DNA of 64,000 bases. It comes from Stieleria marina (lineage in GTDB: Bacteria; Planctomycetota; Planctomycetia; Pirellulales; Pirellulaceae). Made by a program: the position numbers and the translations under genes. The notes beneath the pieces were generated by a model, which saw only the letters and a list, made by a program, of their open reading frames with translations, did no database searches and was not told where the DNA came from. The stretch covers positions 7,057,719 through 7,121,718 of the forward strand of contig CP036526.1 of NCBI GenBank assembly GCA_007741555.1. The letters run 5' to 3'. Shown one piece after another: positions 18,323 to 27,668 of this stretch (within the stretch, counting starts at the first letter, position 1; every line of letters begins with the position of its first letter).

Positions 18323-20050
18323 CTACTCGGGTGGAATGTCGTAGGACAAATCGAACCGCCGCCAACACCAGGCGGCGGTGGCAACCGATGCAATCGCGAT
18401 CATCCAAGTGGTCAGCACGGCGCCGGTTACAAAAGCAATCTGATTGAATGATGGCGAGACGATGTTTTTGCAAATGACTGCCCAAGCCACCAGCGCTCCC
18501 AATGATCCAGCGATCACGGCGGCTTTTCCCAGGAATGTCAACTTCGCACGAATCATCATGCCGATCCCTTCGGCCCGTTCGTGGTGCGGGTAGGCCAAGA
18601 AAAGTGCGTTTTCAGCTGCAAACGTAAACACTGCCAGTGCCGACAACATGCCGGTCCACAGCACGCACTGAAACCACCCGGGCTGTGTCACCAAGGCTGC
18701 GATCACAATCGTGATCCACTGAAAAGCCAGTGTGATCAATAGCGGCAGCGCAAGTTGCCCTAGCACCATCGACAGCGGCCGAACCGGCAGCGAACGCAGC
18801 AACTGCATGCGACGCAAGTCACGACGAAAATCGATTCGCAAAGCAGGTGGCGCCAACAGCATCGTGCACATAGCAATGCCACCGACTACGTAAAACCATT
18901 GTTCGGTAATCTGTCCGGTGGCCAGGGGAGAAAGACACAAGAGCGTCGGCACGATAAAGCTAAAAATGATCGTGCCACGGTATCGGTTCACACTGACACT
19001 TTGGCGAGCAACCAAATGAAGTGCATCACGCACGACGGTCGAACCAAAGCGATTCGCGAAGCGTATGACGCGATCACTCAGCACAAACGATTGATCAGTC
19101 GACTGATTGCGAATGTCGGAGTTGGCAAGAAAGCTTCGGTCCTGTAATCGTTCCTGCTCTCGACGATGACGTGCCGCCTGGGACCAAGCGTCCACACGAA
19201 CCAACGCTGCGATCGAAACCGGAATCATCAACAATGACACTGCCAGTTGCGCGAACGTCATCAACTGCATGTCGGCAGTGACGGCCAATCGGGCCGATGA
19301 AATCCAAGGCAATGCCAGCCACTGAATCGTATCGCTGGCTGCAACATCACCAATCGCACTGAACCCAGAAATCAAGTATTTCCAGGTGGGAGATCCGATT
19401 GGCGTCCCAGCCAAGACCCTTGCAATGACTTGCAGCGCGACAGCACCCGCGATCGCAGTAACACCCCAGCGCAAACGATTTCGCGAGTTCTTGGAAAGTC
19501 CTGCGGTCCCTCGCTGTACGACTAACCGTGAAATCTCCAGAACCACGAGCGACGAAAAGACACCGATCAACAGCAGCGAGAAGTGCGAAACGTCGCAGGC
19601 CAGCACCACGGCCAACAAAAACGTTTTCATCACGGCCGCGACGACGATATTGTTGACGTGATAAAGTGCCAGTGAAGACCGCCGCACTGGACCACCGCCC
19701 AACCAGAGCTCTTCCGCACGACTCATTTCCAGATCAGCAACTTTGCTAGTCCAACAACAGCGGACGAGGTGGTAGAGCAAGTAAATCACCATTCCGCCCG
19801 ATAGCCAGAGTTGCAATCGGGCCGGATCGGTAGGCGTGCGTGCCGAGAGTACAAAAACTCCGTTGGCGATGTAGATCGCAAAAAAGACAAGAGCCAACGT
19901 CGTTGCGATCAAACGCCGAGGCGATCGCAATCGTTGAAGCAAACGAATGATCCGAAACTGACCACGACGAATCGTCAGAGCAGCCAATTCTCGGTGAACG
20001 CGAGGCGAGTCCCAGGTCGACGATTGATTTGGCACCGAGGAAAGCATCAC
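18323..20050 (-). CDS. ABC-transporter membrane component
   Basis: A 575-residue protein with about twelve predicted membrane helices in two blocks separated by a charged cytoplasmic region (about 285-340). It starts 4 nt inside the upstream ATPase gene (ATGA overlap) and is therefore its obvious partner. It shows no strong similarity I can name; the large size suggests one polypeptide combining two ABC-2-like halves. A role in export across the inner membrane is inferred only from context. Confidence 0.8.
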   Translation of the reverse strand: MMLSSVPNQSSTWDSPRVHRELAALTIRRGQFRIIRLLQRLRSPRRLIATTLALVFFAIYIANGVFVLSARTPTDPARLQLWLSGGMVIYLLYHLVRCCWTSKVADLEMSRAEELWLGGGPVRRSSLALYHVNNIVVAAVMKTFLLAVVLACDVSHFSLLLIGVFSSLVVLEISRLVVQRGTAGLSKNSRNRLRWGVTAIAGAVALQVIARVLAGTPIGSPTWKYLISGFSAIGDVAASDTIQWLALPWISSARLAVTADMQLMTFAQLAVSLLMIPVSIAALVRVDAWSQAARHRREQERLQDRSFLANSDIRNQSTDQSFVLSDRVIRFANRFGSTVVRDALHLVARQSVSVNRYRGTIIFSFIVPTLLCLSPLATGQITEQWFYVVGGIAMCTMLLAPPALRIDFRRDLRRMQLLRSLPVRPLSMVLGQLALPLLITLAFQWITIVIAALVTQPGWFQCVLWTGMLSALAVFTFAAENALFLAYPHHERAEGIGMMIRAKLTFLGKAAVIAGSLGALVAWAVICKNIVSPSFNQIAFVTGAVLTTWMIAIASVATAAWCWRRFDLSYDIPPE

Positions 20051-20895
20051 AGCGACGCCTCGCCAAGAGATTCGCTGCGAGGCAAAGCAAGATGATCGAG
20101 CGTCGGTTCCGTCAAATCAGAGGCCATGTTTTTGATTTCCAAGACTTGATCGAGCGCCGCAGACTCCGGCAAGCCTGACTCATTTGATGTTGCCGCAAAG
20201 TAGGCTTCCTCAAGTGTTTTTGCATGGGGAAATTGCGACCGCAAATCCGCTGCTGCTCCAAAATACTGCAAGCGCCCTCGCTGCATCACCAGCAAGTGCG
20301 TGACAACATCATCGATCATCGCCAGCAGGTGACTGCTAATGACAACGGTCGCCCCTGCATCAGCACGCTTGCGAACCGAAAGCAGCAACGACCGAATTCC
20401 GGGAGGATCCAATCCAGTCAACGGTTCGTCCAGCAACAGGACTTGCGGGTCAAAAAGATACGCACAGCAGATTGCCAATTTCTGACGCATCCCACGAGAG
20501 AGCGTTGTAGCCCCAGCGTTGATTTTGCTAAGCAAGTCAAACTGCGACAGCAAGCCGTTTGCCTTAGTGCGATGATCATCCACGTTGTAGAGCCGCCCAA
20601 TGAATTCCAGATGCTGCCCAACCGTAAGGTCATCAAACAAAGGCGGATCATCGGGCACGTATGCCAAACGCTGTTTTAATTGCAACGAATCGCCACTGAC
20701 GTGACACCCCGCCACGGTTAATTCGCCGCGGGTCGCTGGAATCAGCCCCGCCATGCATCGCATAGTCGTTGTTTTGCCCGCACCATTGGGGCCGATTAGA
20801 CCGCAGATTTTTCCGGCAGAAAGTTCAAACGAGAGTTGATCGACCGCAAGATGGTCATCGTAGAGTTTTGTCAGTTGGTCGATCTGTATCATCAT
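20047..20895 (-). CDS. ABC-transporter ATP-binding protein
   Basis: A 282-residue ATPase with Walker A GPNGAGKTTT (about 36-45), the signature TTLSRGMRQKLA (about 135-146), Walker B VLLLDEPLTGLDP (about 157-169) and the switch His in ISSHLL (about 194). The order and length match drug- or lipid-exporting ABC-2 ATPases of the CcmA type. A 50-residue tail follows the motor domain. It is translationally coupled to the membrane protein downstream through a 4-nt overlap. Confidence 0.93.
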   Translation of the reverse strand: MMIQIDQLTKLYDDHLAVDQLSFELSAGKICGLIGPNGAGKTTTMRCMAGLIPATRGELTVAGCHVSGDSLQLKQRLAYVPDDPPLFDDLTVGQHLEFIGRLYNVDDHRTKANGLLSQFDLLSKINAGATTLSRGMRQKLAICCAYLFDPQVLLLDEPLTGLDPPGIRSLLLSVRKRADAGATVVISSHLLAMIDDVVTHLLVMQRGRLQYFGAAADLRSQFPHAKTLEEAYFAATSNESGLPESAALDQVLEIKNMASDLTEPTLDHLALPRSESLGEASL

Positions 20896-21098
20896 CGAGT
20901 CTCGTTGCAGCCGTTTTGCAAAATTGTTTGCGTGGAATAAGCGTCCTGCGGAAGCCTAGGTCACAATCTCTGGCATGCGTTTCGCTTTATAAGCGTCGTA
21001 CCGATTGAAACGGCAGATGTCCCCATTGGCACTCAGATCGCGCGCTGTCACGCTATTTCGCTTAGTCCCATAACGCGATTGATCTTCGAGCCTTCGTT

Positions 21099-22367
21099 TT
21101 GCCGCCTCGCCAGCCAACTCCCTCCGCATCTGCTGATTCCCCCAGCGCCGACGGTGCTAAGCCGGACCAGTCCCCTTGGTCACCGCTACGCACACCGATG
21201 TTTCGCGCGTTTTGGATTGCGTCGCTGATATCCAACTTTGGCACTTGGATCCACGAAGTCGGTGCAGGATGGTTGATGGCTAGCCTGGATTCGTCGCCAG
21301 AGATGGTCGCTGCAGTGCGGACGGCAATGGCGACGCCCATCGTGTTGTTGGCGATCCCTGCGGGCGTGGTCGCGGACCGTGTGGACCGACGACAACTGCT
21401 GATCATCACGCAGCTCATCATGTTTGCAACGACCGCCACGCTGGCGACGATGACTTACACCGGCGTCATTACCTCCTGGATGCTGCTGGCGTTGACGACT
21501 GTCATGGGCATGGCATTGGTGCTGCATGTTCCCACCTGGCAGGCCTCCATTCCGGAACTCGTCCCGAAACACCAAATGTCGCGTGCTGTTGCCCTGGGCA
21601 GCATCAGCTTCAACTTGGCCCGAACAGCGGGACCCGCCGTTGGCGGACTGCTGATCGCAACACTGGGCAACTGGGCTCCCTTCGTCGCCAACGCTCTGTC
21701 GTTTGGTGGCGTGTTGGCGGTACTGATTTTCTGGCGCCGCGAAAAAACCGAATCCTCACGAGGTCTATCGTTTCGAATCTCGCTCTATCAAGGCGTGCGC
21801 TATGTCGCACGCAAAAGCAGCATGCGCAATGTGATGCTGGGAGTTGCGTTCTTTATCTTGCCCGGCAGTGCGCTCTGGGCGCTTTTGCCGTTGGTCGCCA
21901 AACAGCGACTGGACTGGGACGCCAACGGGTTTGGACTTCTGGTTGCCTGCGTAGGAGGCGGTGCGTTACTGGCATCACAGACTTTGTATCGACTGCAGTC
22001 ACGCTTTGGCAGTGATCGCACAGTAGCGGGCGCGATGTTGGTGTTTGCGGGGGGTTTGTTTGTGATGAGCCAAAGTACAACGGGATGGGTGGTGGCGGCC
22101 GCAACCATCGTCATGGGAAGCGGATGGATGACGACGCTGACCACGCTCAACGCGACGGCTCAAGTCACGCTCCCAAGCCAACTGCGCGCACGCGGAATGT
22201 CGTGCTACTTGACCGCGATGGCATTGTCGATGTCGCTTGGATCATTCGTGTGGGGACAAGTTGCAGGCTGGACGGATTTGTCGACCGCGCAAAGCATCGC
22301 GGCCGCCACATTGGTTGTGACGGCCACGATCAGTCTTCGATTCAAGCTAGGCAAATCGCTCGTCTAG
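21099..22367 (+). CDS. MFS transporter (enterobactin-exporter-like group)
   Basis: A 422-residue major-facilitator protein with twelve predicted helices. The N-terminal WSPLRTPMFRAFWIASLISN and the following GTWIHEVGAGWLM are typical of the MFS_3 (EntS-like) group, and the loop motif GVVADRVDRRQLLI is the MFS signature A. The longest frame starts at TTG 21099; ATG 21198 would remove the conserved WSPLR lead, so the upstream start is preferred. Substrate unknown. It converges with amt1 across only 10 bp. Confidence 0.88.
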   Translation: MPPRQPTPSASADSPSADGAKPDQSPWSPLRTPMFRAFWIASLISNFGTWIHEVGAGWLMASLDSSPEMVAAVRTAMATPIVLLAIPAGVVADRVDRRQLLIITQLIMFATTATLATMTYTGVITSWMLLALTTVMGMALVLHVPTWQASIPELVPKHQMSRAVALGSISFNLARTAGPAVGGLLIATLGNWAPFVANALSFGGVLAVLIFWRREKTESSRGLSFRISLYQGVRYVARKSSMRNVMLGVAFFILPGSALWALLPLVAKQRLDWDANGFGLLVACVGGGALLASQTLYRLQSRFGSDRTVAGAMLVFAGGLFVMSQSTTGWVVAAATIVMGSGWMTTLTTLNATAQVTLPSQLRARGMSCYLTAMALSMSLGSFVWGQVAGWTDLSTAQSIAAATLVVTATISLRFKLGKSLV

Positions 22368-22377
22368 CTATTCAAGG

Positions 22378-23865
22378 CTAAGCGAACATGTAACCTTCTT
22401 CGCCGTGATCCGACTGGTCCAAACCGCGCTGTTCTTGAACACTTGGGACTCGCAGTCCAATTGTAAAATCAATGAGCTTTAGCAAGATAAAGCTGCCAAC
22501 AACGGCAAAGACAAACGTGATCACGACGGCAACGATCTGACCGATTACCAGCGAGGGATCTCCCGACTCCAATAGTCCGATCGCGATGCCTTCTTCGGTC
22601 ACATCCCAGCAAGCACGTGTCGCAAACACACCGGTCAGAACAGCACCGATGATCCCGCCGACACCGTGAACACCGAATGCATCCAACGCATCATCGTACT
22701 TCAGCGCGTGTTTGATTTTACTACACGCCAAGAAGCAGATGACACCTGCACAGGCTCCCATAAAGAGGGCCGGCATCGGCTGGACGAATCCGGCCGCCGG
22801 TGTGATACAGACCAATCCCGCGACCGCACCACTACTGGCGCCCAGTGCAGTTGGCTTTTTCAAAACAACCCACTCGGTCAGCGCCCATGCCAGTGCGCCA
22901 GCAGCAGCCGAAAAATGAGTCACTGCAAAAGCGCTGCTAGTAATTCCGTCGCTTAGCAATTCGCTTCCCGCATTGAATCCAAACCAACCGACCCACAACA
23001 TGGCCGCGCCCAGTACGGTGTACGTCAAGTTGTGCGGCTGTAACGGTTCTTTCAAATATCCCATACGTGGACCCAGCAGCAGAGCTGCCACCAGAGCCGA
23101 TGCACCACTGCTGATATGAACGACGGTTCCACCGGCAAAGTCCAAAGCGCCTCCCATGATGCTACCCTCGCCGTAGGACAAGGGGCCCGAATCCCAAACC
23201 CAATGACACAGCGGGCAGTAAATCAATGTCCCCCACAGAATCGAAAACACGACCATTGCGCTGAACTTCATGCGTTCGGCAAACGCACCGCAAATCAGGG
23301 CGGGCGTGATAATGAAAAACATTCCCTGGAACAACATGTGCACCAACCGAGGAATGTCACCTTCCATTGGAGTCACCGCTGCGCCGTTTTCGCCGATGGA
23401 AGGATCCCATTCGCGTTGAACTCCGTTCATCATCACGTACTCCGTGTTGCCAATCCAACCACCCGAACCGCCAAAGGCAAGCGAGTAACCGTAGATCGCC
23501 CAAATGACTGTCATCAGCCCCATCAAGAAGATGCACTGCATCAATACGCTCAGCACGTTCTTGCGCCGAACCAGTCCACCGTAGAACATCGCCAAACCCG
23601 GCGCGGTCATGAACAGCACCAGAGCACAACACGTCAGCATCCAAGCGTTGTGCGCCGGATCGATCTCGCTATCGACGACGGCGCCTTCGGTTACTCCGGA
23701 CGGCGCAACGGTTTCTGCAGCGGCGACCGTCTCGGTCGATACCGTCTCCTGCAACTCAGTTGCCTGCCCATCGGGCGACGAAGCATCTTGGGCGACAGCA
23801 ACGGGGACGATGACAATCAGAGACAGCGCGATTGCCATCATCGGAACATGGATCAAACGAATCAC
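22378..23865 (-). CDS. amt: Ammonium transporter (first of three in tandem)
   Basis: Amt/Mep/Rh channel that conducts ammonium across the inner membrane. GTG 23865 is chosen because an AGGAA sequence lies 7-8 nt upstream; it yields a signal peptide (ending AVAQDA) and 495 residues. A Thr/Glu/Ala-rich segment of about 50 residues precedes eleven helices. The pore pair is visible as His in DFAGGTVVHISSG and in FGVHGVGG, and MFYGGLVRRKNVLSVLMQ is the family signature. The C-terminal tail ends DHGEEGYMFA, the region where PII normally docks. It is most similar by eye to the next gene. Confidence 0.95.
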   Translation of the reverse strand: MIRLIHVPMMAIALSLIVIVPVAVAQDASSPDGQATELQETVSTETVAAAETVAPSGVTEGAVVDSEIDPAHNAWMLTCCALVLFMTAPGLAMFYGGLVRRKNVLSVLMQCIFLMGLMTVIWAIYGYSLAFGGSGGWIGNTEYVMMNGVQREWDPSIGENGAAVTPMEGDIPRLVHMLFQGMFFIITPALICGAFAERMKFSAMVVFSILWGTLIYCPLCHWVWDSGPLSYGEGSIMGGALDFAGGTVVHISSGASALVAALLLGPRMGYLKEPLQPHNLTYTVLGAAMLWVGWFGFNAGSELLSDGITSSAFAVTHFSAAAGALAWALTEWVVLKKPTALGASSGAVAGLVCITPAAGFVQPMPALFMGACAGVICFLACSKIKHALKYDDALDAFGVHGVGGIIGAVLTGVFATRACWDVTEEGIAIGLLESGDPSLVIGQIVAVVITFVFAVVGSFILLKLIDFTIGLRVPSVQEQRGLDQSDHGEEGYMFA

Positions 23866-24160
23866 GGATTCTTTCCTGAAGACGGGGGATGATATAGACG
23901 AACGACACCGGACCACTGAAAGTGATCATATCGATCGCGATTGTTTGAGCCGCCTTGGCCCCAATTCAATGGGACACCCAAACAACGCATCCGGCATCAA
24001 CGGAGACGATTTCGCCGCCAATTCGGCGTGTTTCCGGTGACGAAGATACGCCAAACAGCTACCAATGGACAGCCGGTGCTACTGCCAGGCGATCGGCGAC
24101 CATTGCGCCGCCGAACAACGTTTCCACCTGCACTACCTGGCACAGGCAGCGAGAAAATTC

Positions 24161-25507
24161 TCAAGAAAGAATATAGCCGCGTTCCTCGTGCTCCGCCAAA
24201 TCCAGTCCGCGATCTTCCGCCGATCCATCTACGCGAATACCGATCGTCAGCTGAATCAGTTTCAAAATGATGTAGGTAGCCAGCGCGGTGTAAATCGCGC
24301 AAGACACGGCGGCCATCAATTGGTATTTCAGTTGACTAGCGATTCCGGCATCGACACCGCTGCCACCGAATTGCTTGGCCGCAAAGACACCACACATGAT
24401 CGTACCTAGGAAGCCGCCGACCCCGTGAACACCGAAAACATCAAGCGTGTCGTCGTAGCCAAATTTTTGTTTGATCTTGGTTGCGAAAATGAAACAGATC
24501 AGTCCCGAAGAGCCACCAATCGCGATTGCACCGACTGGGCCAATGAAGCCGGATGCTGGCGTCACGGCGGCCAATCCAGCAATCGCACCGGTTGCTGCTC
24601 CCAGCACACTTGGTTTTCCAAGTTTAATCCACTCGATGGCCATCCAAACCAACGTGGCGACCGACGCGGAAAGATGCGTCACAAAAACGGCCATCGCGGC
24701 CGTTCCGTCAGCGGCCAACTGGCTTCCGCCATTGAAACCAAACCAGCCCACCCACAACATCGCGGTGCCTGTCAGCGTCATGGTCAAATTGTGCGGCGGA
24801 TCCAAATGACCGGGGTAACCTGAACGGGGACCAATCATGATACAGGCTACCAGCGCGGCAATACCGGCGGTGATGTGAACAACAATTCCACCCGCAAAAT
24901 CTTTGACACCCCAGTCAGCGTATAGACCACCATCGCCCGCCCAAGTCATGTGGCAAATCGGGCAGTAAACCAATAGCAACCAGACGGTCGAAAAAACCAA
25001 CATCGCCGAAAACTTCATCCGTTCGGCAAACGCACCGACGATCAGCGCGGGCGTAATCACTGCAAACGTCATCTGAAATACGGCAAACAAGATTTCGGGA
25101 ATCGTTCCCTTCATCGACTCGGCCGTCACGCCACTCATCATGACTTTATCAACGCCACCGATGAAAGAATGAAGGTTGATCGTGCCTTGCTCCATCCCGC
25201 CGGCATCAAACGCCAAGCTATAGCCAACGACAACCCAAACGACGCTCATCAGCGCAGTGAGCACCAAGCACTGCATCAGCACTGAAAGCACATTTTTGGT
25301 GCGAACCAGACCGCCGTAAAAAAGTGCGAGAGCGGGAATGGTCATGAAAAGGACCAAGCCGGTGGCGATCAGAATCCAAGCGGTATCGCCAGAATTAATG
25401 GCGCCCGCTCCGCTTGCCGCGGCCGCAGGCGAGCTATCGAACAAGCTGCCAGCCAAGAAGAGAAACATGCCGACAAACAAACGCTTTGAAAATTGCATCT
25501 TCAACAC
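24161..25507 (-). CDS. amt: Ammonium transporter (second of three)
   Basis: About 448 residues with a signal peptide, an Amt signature ALFYGGLVRTKNVLSVLMQ, the pore histidines in DFAGGIVVHITAG and FGVHGVGGFLG, and eleven helices. A GAGGAG ribosome-binding site lies 10 nt before GTG 25507; TTG 25513 (4 nt) and ATG 25498 (19 nt) are less well spaced, though ATG would be the default choice. The C-terminal tail ends EERGYILS. A 295-bp gap separates it from the next amt, and a terminator precedes it. Confidence 0.95.
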   Translation of the reverse strand: MLKMQFSKRLFVGMFLFLAGSLFDSSPAAAASGAGAINSGDTAWILIATGLVLFMTIPALALFYGGLVRTKNVLSVLMQCLVLTALMSVVWVVVGYSLAFDAGGMEQGTINLHSFIGGVDKVMMSGVTAESMKGTIPEILFAVFQMTFAVITPALIVGAFAERMKFSAMLVFSTVWLLLVYCPICHMTWAGDGGLYADWGVKDFAGGIVVHITAGIAALVACIMIGPRSGYPGHLDPPHNLTMTLTGTAMLWVGWFGFNGGSQLAADGTAAMAVFVTHLSASVATLVWMAIEWIKLGKPSVLGAATGAIAGLAAVTPASGFIGPVGAIAIGGSSGLICFIFATKIKQKFGYDDTLDVFGVHGVGGFLGTIMCGVFAAKQFGGSGVDAGIASQLKYQLMAAVSCAIYTALATYIILKLIQLTIGIRVDGSAEDRGLDLAEHEERGYILS

Positions 25508-25650
25508 GAGCAAACCGCTCCTCTTTTCTACCTGTTACCGCCTAGTCCAAGTCTGCGAAAGATTAGCCGATCAGCGCGTCAGAGGGAATTAGAGGCACCT
25601 CGGTTCAAAACCAATGCCCCCCTGAGTGGGACTTATTTCGCAGCGATGCA

Positions 25651-25691
25651 AACAAAAAACGGCCGCCGCAAACTGAGTTTGCGACGGCCGT
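25651..25691 (-). terminator. Rho-independent terminator after amt3
   Basis: A near-perfect hairpin (25659-25674 with 25676-25691, one mismatch) reads into a TTTTTTG tract on the minus strand, 35 bp after the amt3 stop. It should separate the amt3 transcript from amt2, so the three transporters are probably not one operon. Confidence 0.85.
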
Positions 25692-25725
25692 CGAAATTCA
25701 AAGATCTAAGACAGATCCGTGCTTA

Positions 25726-27183
25726 TTAGCCTGTGTAGGCTTGCGCACCGTGCTCGGAGAGATCCAAGCCTTCCATCTCTTCTTCGACGGTTACTCGAAT
25801 GCCCATGATCAACTTCAGAATAAAGAAGACAACCAACGAGAACACAAAGGCAAAGGCACCGATGGCAAACGTTCCGATTGCTTGGGTGACGATGTTGTGA
25901 GCAGCGGTTCCGTCCTCATTGACTGCGAAGGAGAAGATTCCGACTGCAAGCGTTCCCCAAACACCACAAACTCCGTGTACCGAAACGGCACCGACTGGAT
26001 CGTCGATCTTGATACGGTCAAAGAACAAGATCGATCCGACCACCAAGACACCAGCAACCGCACCGATGATGACGGCAGAGAATTCGTCGACGACGTCAGC
26101 ACCTGCCGTGATACCTACCAGGCCGGCCAAAATACCATTGAGTGCCATCGAAACGTCTAGTTTCTTGATCACGACCCATGAGGTCAAAATGGAGGCTACT
26201 GCACCGGCACAAGCACCCAAGCTGGTTGTGACAAAAACGTAGGAGACGGCTTTGGGGTCAGCTGAAAGTGCTGATCCACCATTGAATCCGAACCACCCCA
26301 ACCAAAGCAAGAAGACACCGATGCCAGCCAAAGGCATGCTGTGACCAACGATAGGTCGGATGCCTTCGGGTGTGTACTTTCCGGTACGAGGGCCCAAGAT
26401 CAGGACACATGCCAATGCAGCGAAACCGCCGAAGGCATGCACCACGCTGGAGCCTGCAAAGTCGTAGAAGCCCATCGCGTCCAAGAATCCACCGCCCCAT
26501 TTCCAACCACCTGTGATCGGATAGGCGAAGCCAACTAGCAACATCGAAAACAGCATGAATGTTGGCAATTTAACGCGTTCAGCAACTGCTCCCGAAACAA
26601 TCGTTGCACCTGTCGCTGCAAACATCGCTTGGAAAATGAAGTCACCCCACCAAGTGTATCCGGCGTTGTAACCAGCCGATGTAAGTGACGTGTCGTTGAG
26701 GCTACCTCCGAACCAACTGCCTACGGCAAAAACGCCGTCGACCGCCCATTCGCCAGGATACATCGCGTTGAATCCCCAGGCCGCGTACAGCAGGATACCC
26801 GTGCAAAGGATCCAAACATTCTTGAAGATAATGTTGACGGCATTCTTCTTTTGAGTCAGACCACTCTCAAGTGTCGTGAACCCAAGGTGCATGATGAACA
26901 CCAACGCAGCGGAAATACAAATCCAAAGGTTGTTGACAGTGAAGCCCTCGACGGTGCTTCCCGCGGCAATCGTGGCAGCGTTGTCATCATCCGTAGAGTA
27001 AGCGTCTTCACCATCGCCTTCGGCGACAGCAACTTCGGGGGCAGCATCCTCAGCGGCGTCCGCTGAAGTAGTTTCGACCGCAGTATCAGTGTCTGCGGCA
27101 TCTTGAGACCACGCGGTTTGCATGGGAGTGACCGCGCACGAAATGAGCATGGTCAGAAGTAAAAGGCGCGAAATACGACTCAC
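25726..27183 (-). CDS. amt: Ammonium transporter (third, distinct subgroup)
   Basis: 485 residues from GTG 27183, with an AGGAGA site 5-6 nt upstream. After the signal peptide (ending AWSQDA) comes an acidic Asp/Glu/Ala/Thr-rich segment of about 50 residues, then an Amt core. It differs from its two neighbours: the signature is TTLESGLTQKKNAVNIIFKN instead of FYGGLVR.KNVLSVLMQ, and the second pore histidine lies in VSVHGVCGVWG. The first is in DFAGSSVVHAFGG. This TLESG..RKKN type is seen in plant AMT1- and cyanobacterial-like proteins, so it may have a separate origin or kinetics. The tail ends EHGAQAYTG. Confidence 0.95.
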   Translation of the reverse strand: MSRISRLLLLTMLISCAVTPMQTAWSQDAADTDTAVETTSADAAEDAAPEVAVAEGDGEDAYSTDDDNAATIAAGSTVEGFTVNNLWICISAALVFIMHLGFTTLESGLTQKKNAVNIIFKNVWILCTGILLYAAWGFNAMYPGEWAVDGVFAVGSWFGGSLNDTSLTSAGYNAGYTWWGDFIFQAMFAATGATIVSGAVAERVKLPTFMLFSMLLVGFAYPITGGWKWGGGFLDAMGFYDFAGSSVVHAFGGFAALACVLILGPRTGKYTPEGIRPIVGHSMPLAGIGVFLLWLGWFGFNGGSALSADPKAVSYVFVTTSLGACAGAVASILTSWVVIKKLDVSMALNGILAGLVGITAGADVVDEFSAVIIGAVAGVLVVGSILFFDRIKIDDPVGAVSVHGVCGVWGTLAVGIFSFAVNEDGTAAHNIVTQAIGTFAIGAFAFVFSLVVFFILKLIMGIRVTVEEEMEGLDLSEHGAQAYTG

Positions 27184-27668
27184 AATTCTCTCCTAGTAAG
27201 GATAGAAAAACAACGAAAGCGCATCACGACTGGTTAATGCAGGTGTACGTCCGCCTACGCAATTTGACAGGCCGCCTTTGGCTCCGGAGTCTACGGAGCA
27301 CCCATCAATCGCACCAATCTGTGCAGTGAAAAACTTTTTGAAATCAGTTTGTGATTCCGGTTAAAAGCGAACATAGATACGAATCGGACCATTTGAAAGC
27401 TCTTGTTTTCAATCTTTTACTGCAAGTGTCGGTCGGCGTCGCTAATAGAAACTGGGGGAAGAAAAGTTGCCTTAGAGACAACCGCGGTCGACGTCGCACA
27501 CACCGGAACCAGTGCCGCGCGGCGAGCAAACGGCGGCCTGCTGACGGCGAACTTCCACACGAATCGATGTTGCAACGACCATGCAGCTGATCACCGGATC
27601 ATCGCGATAAAACAGTGAGAAAACCAACCAGACAGAGATCCTAATTGGGATAAACTGGCGATCCTTTC
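27184..27668. other. Intergenic region upstream of amt3, 485 bp
   Basis: Lies between the amt3 start and the lepA stop, both on the minus strand. No convincing gene. One hairpin is visible, GCTCCG (27281-27286) with CGGAGC (27294-27299), about 100 bp upstream of amt3. I looked for a sigma-54-type GG-N10-GC element and saw only an imperfect one with off-by-one spacing (about 27270-27284), which I do not claim. Confidence 0.5.

Noticed and set aside
27270-27284. Possible sigma-54 promoter before amt3
   Set aside because: GG and GC are spaced one base off the required distance and the flanks do not match.
27351-27590. 79-codon frame upstream of amt3
   Set aside because: Basic low-complexity translation, no start signal and no support; treated as noncoding.
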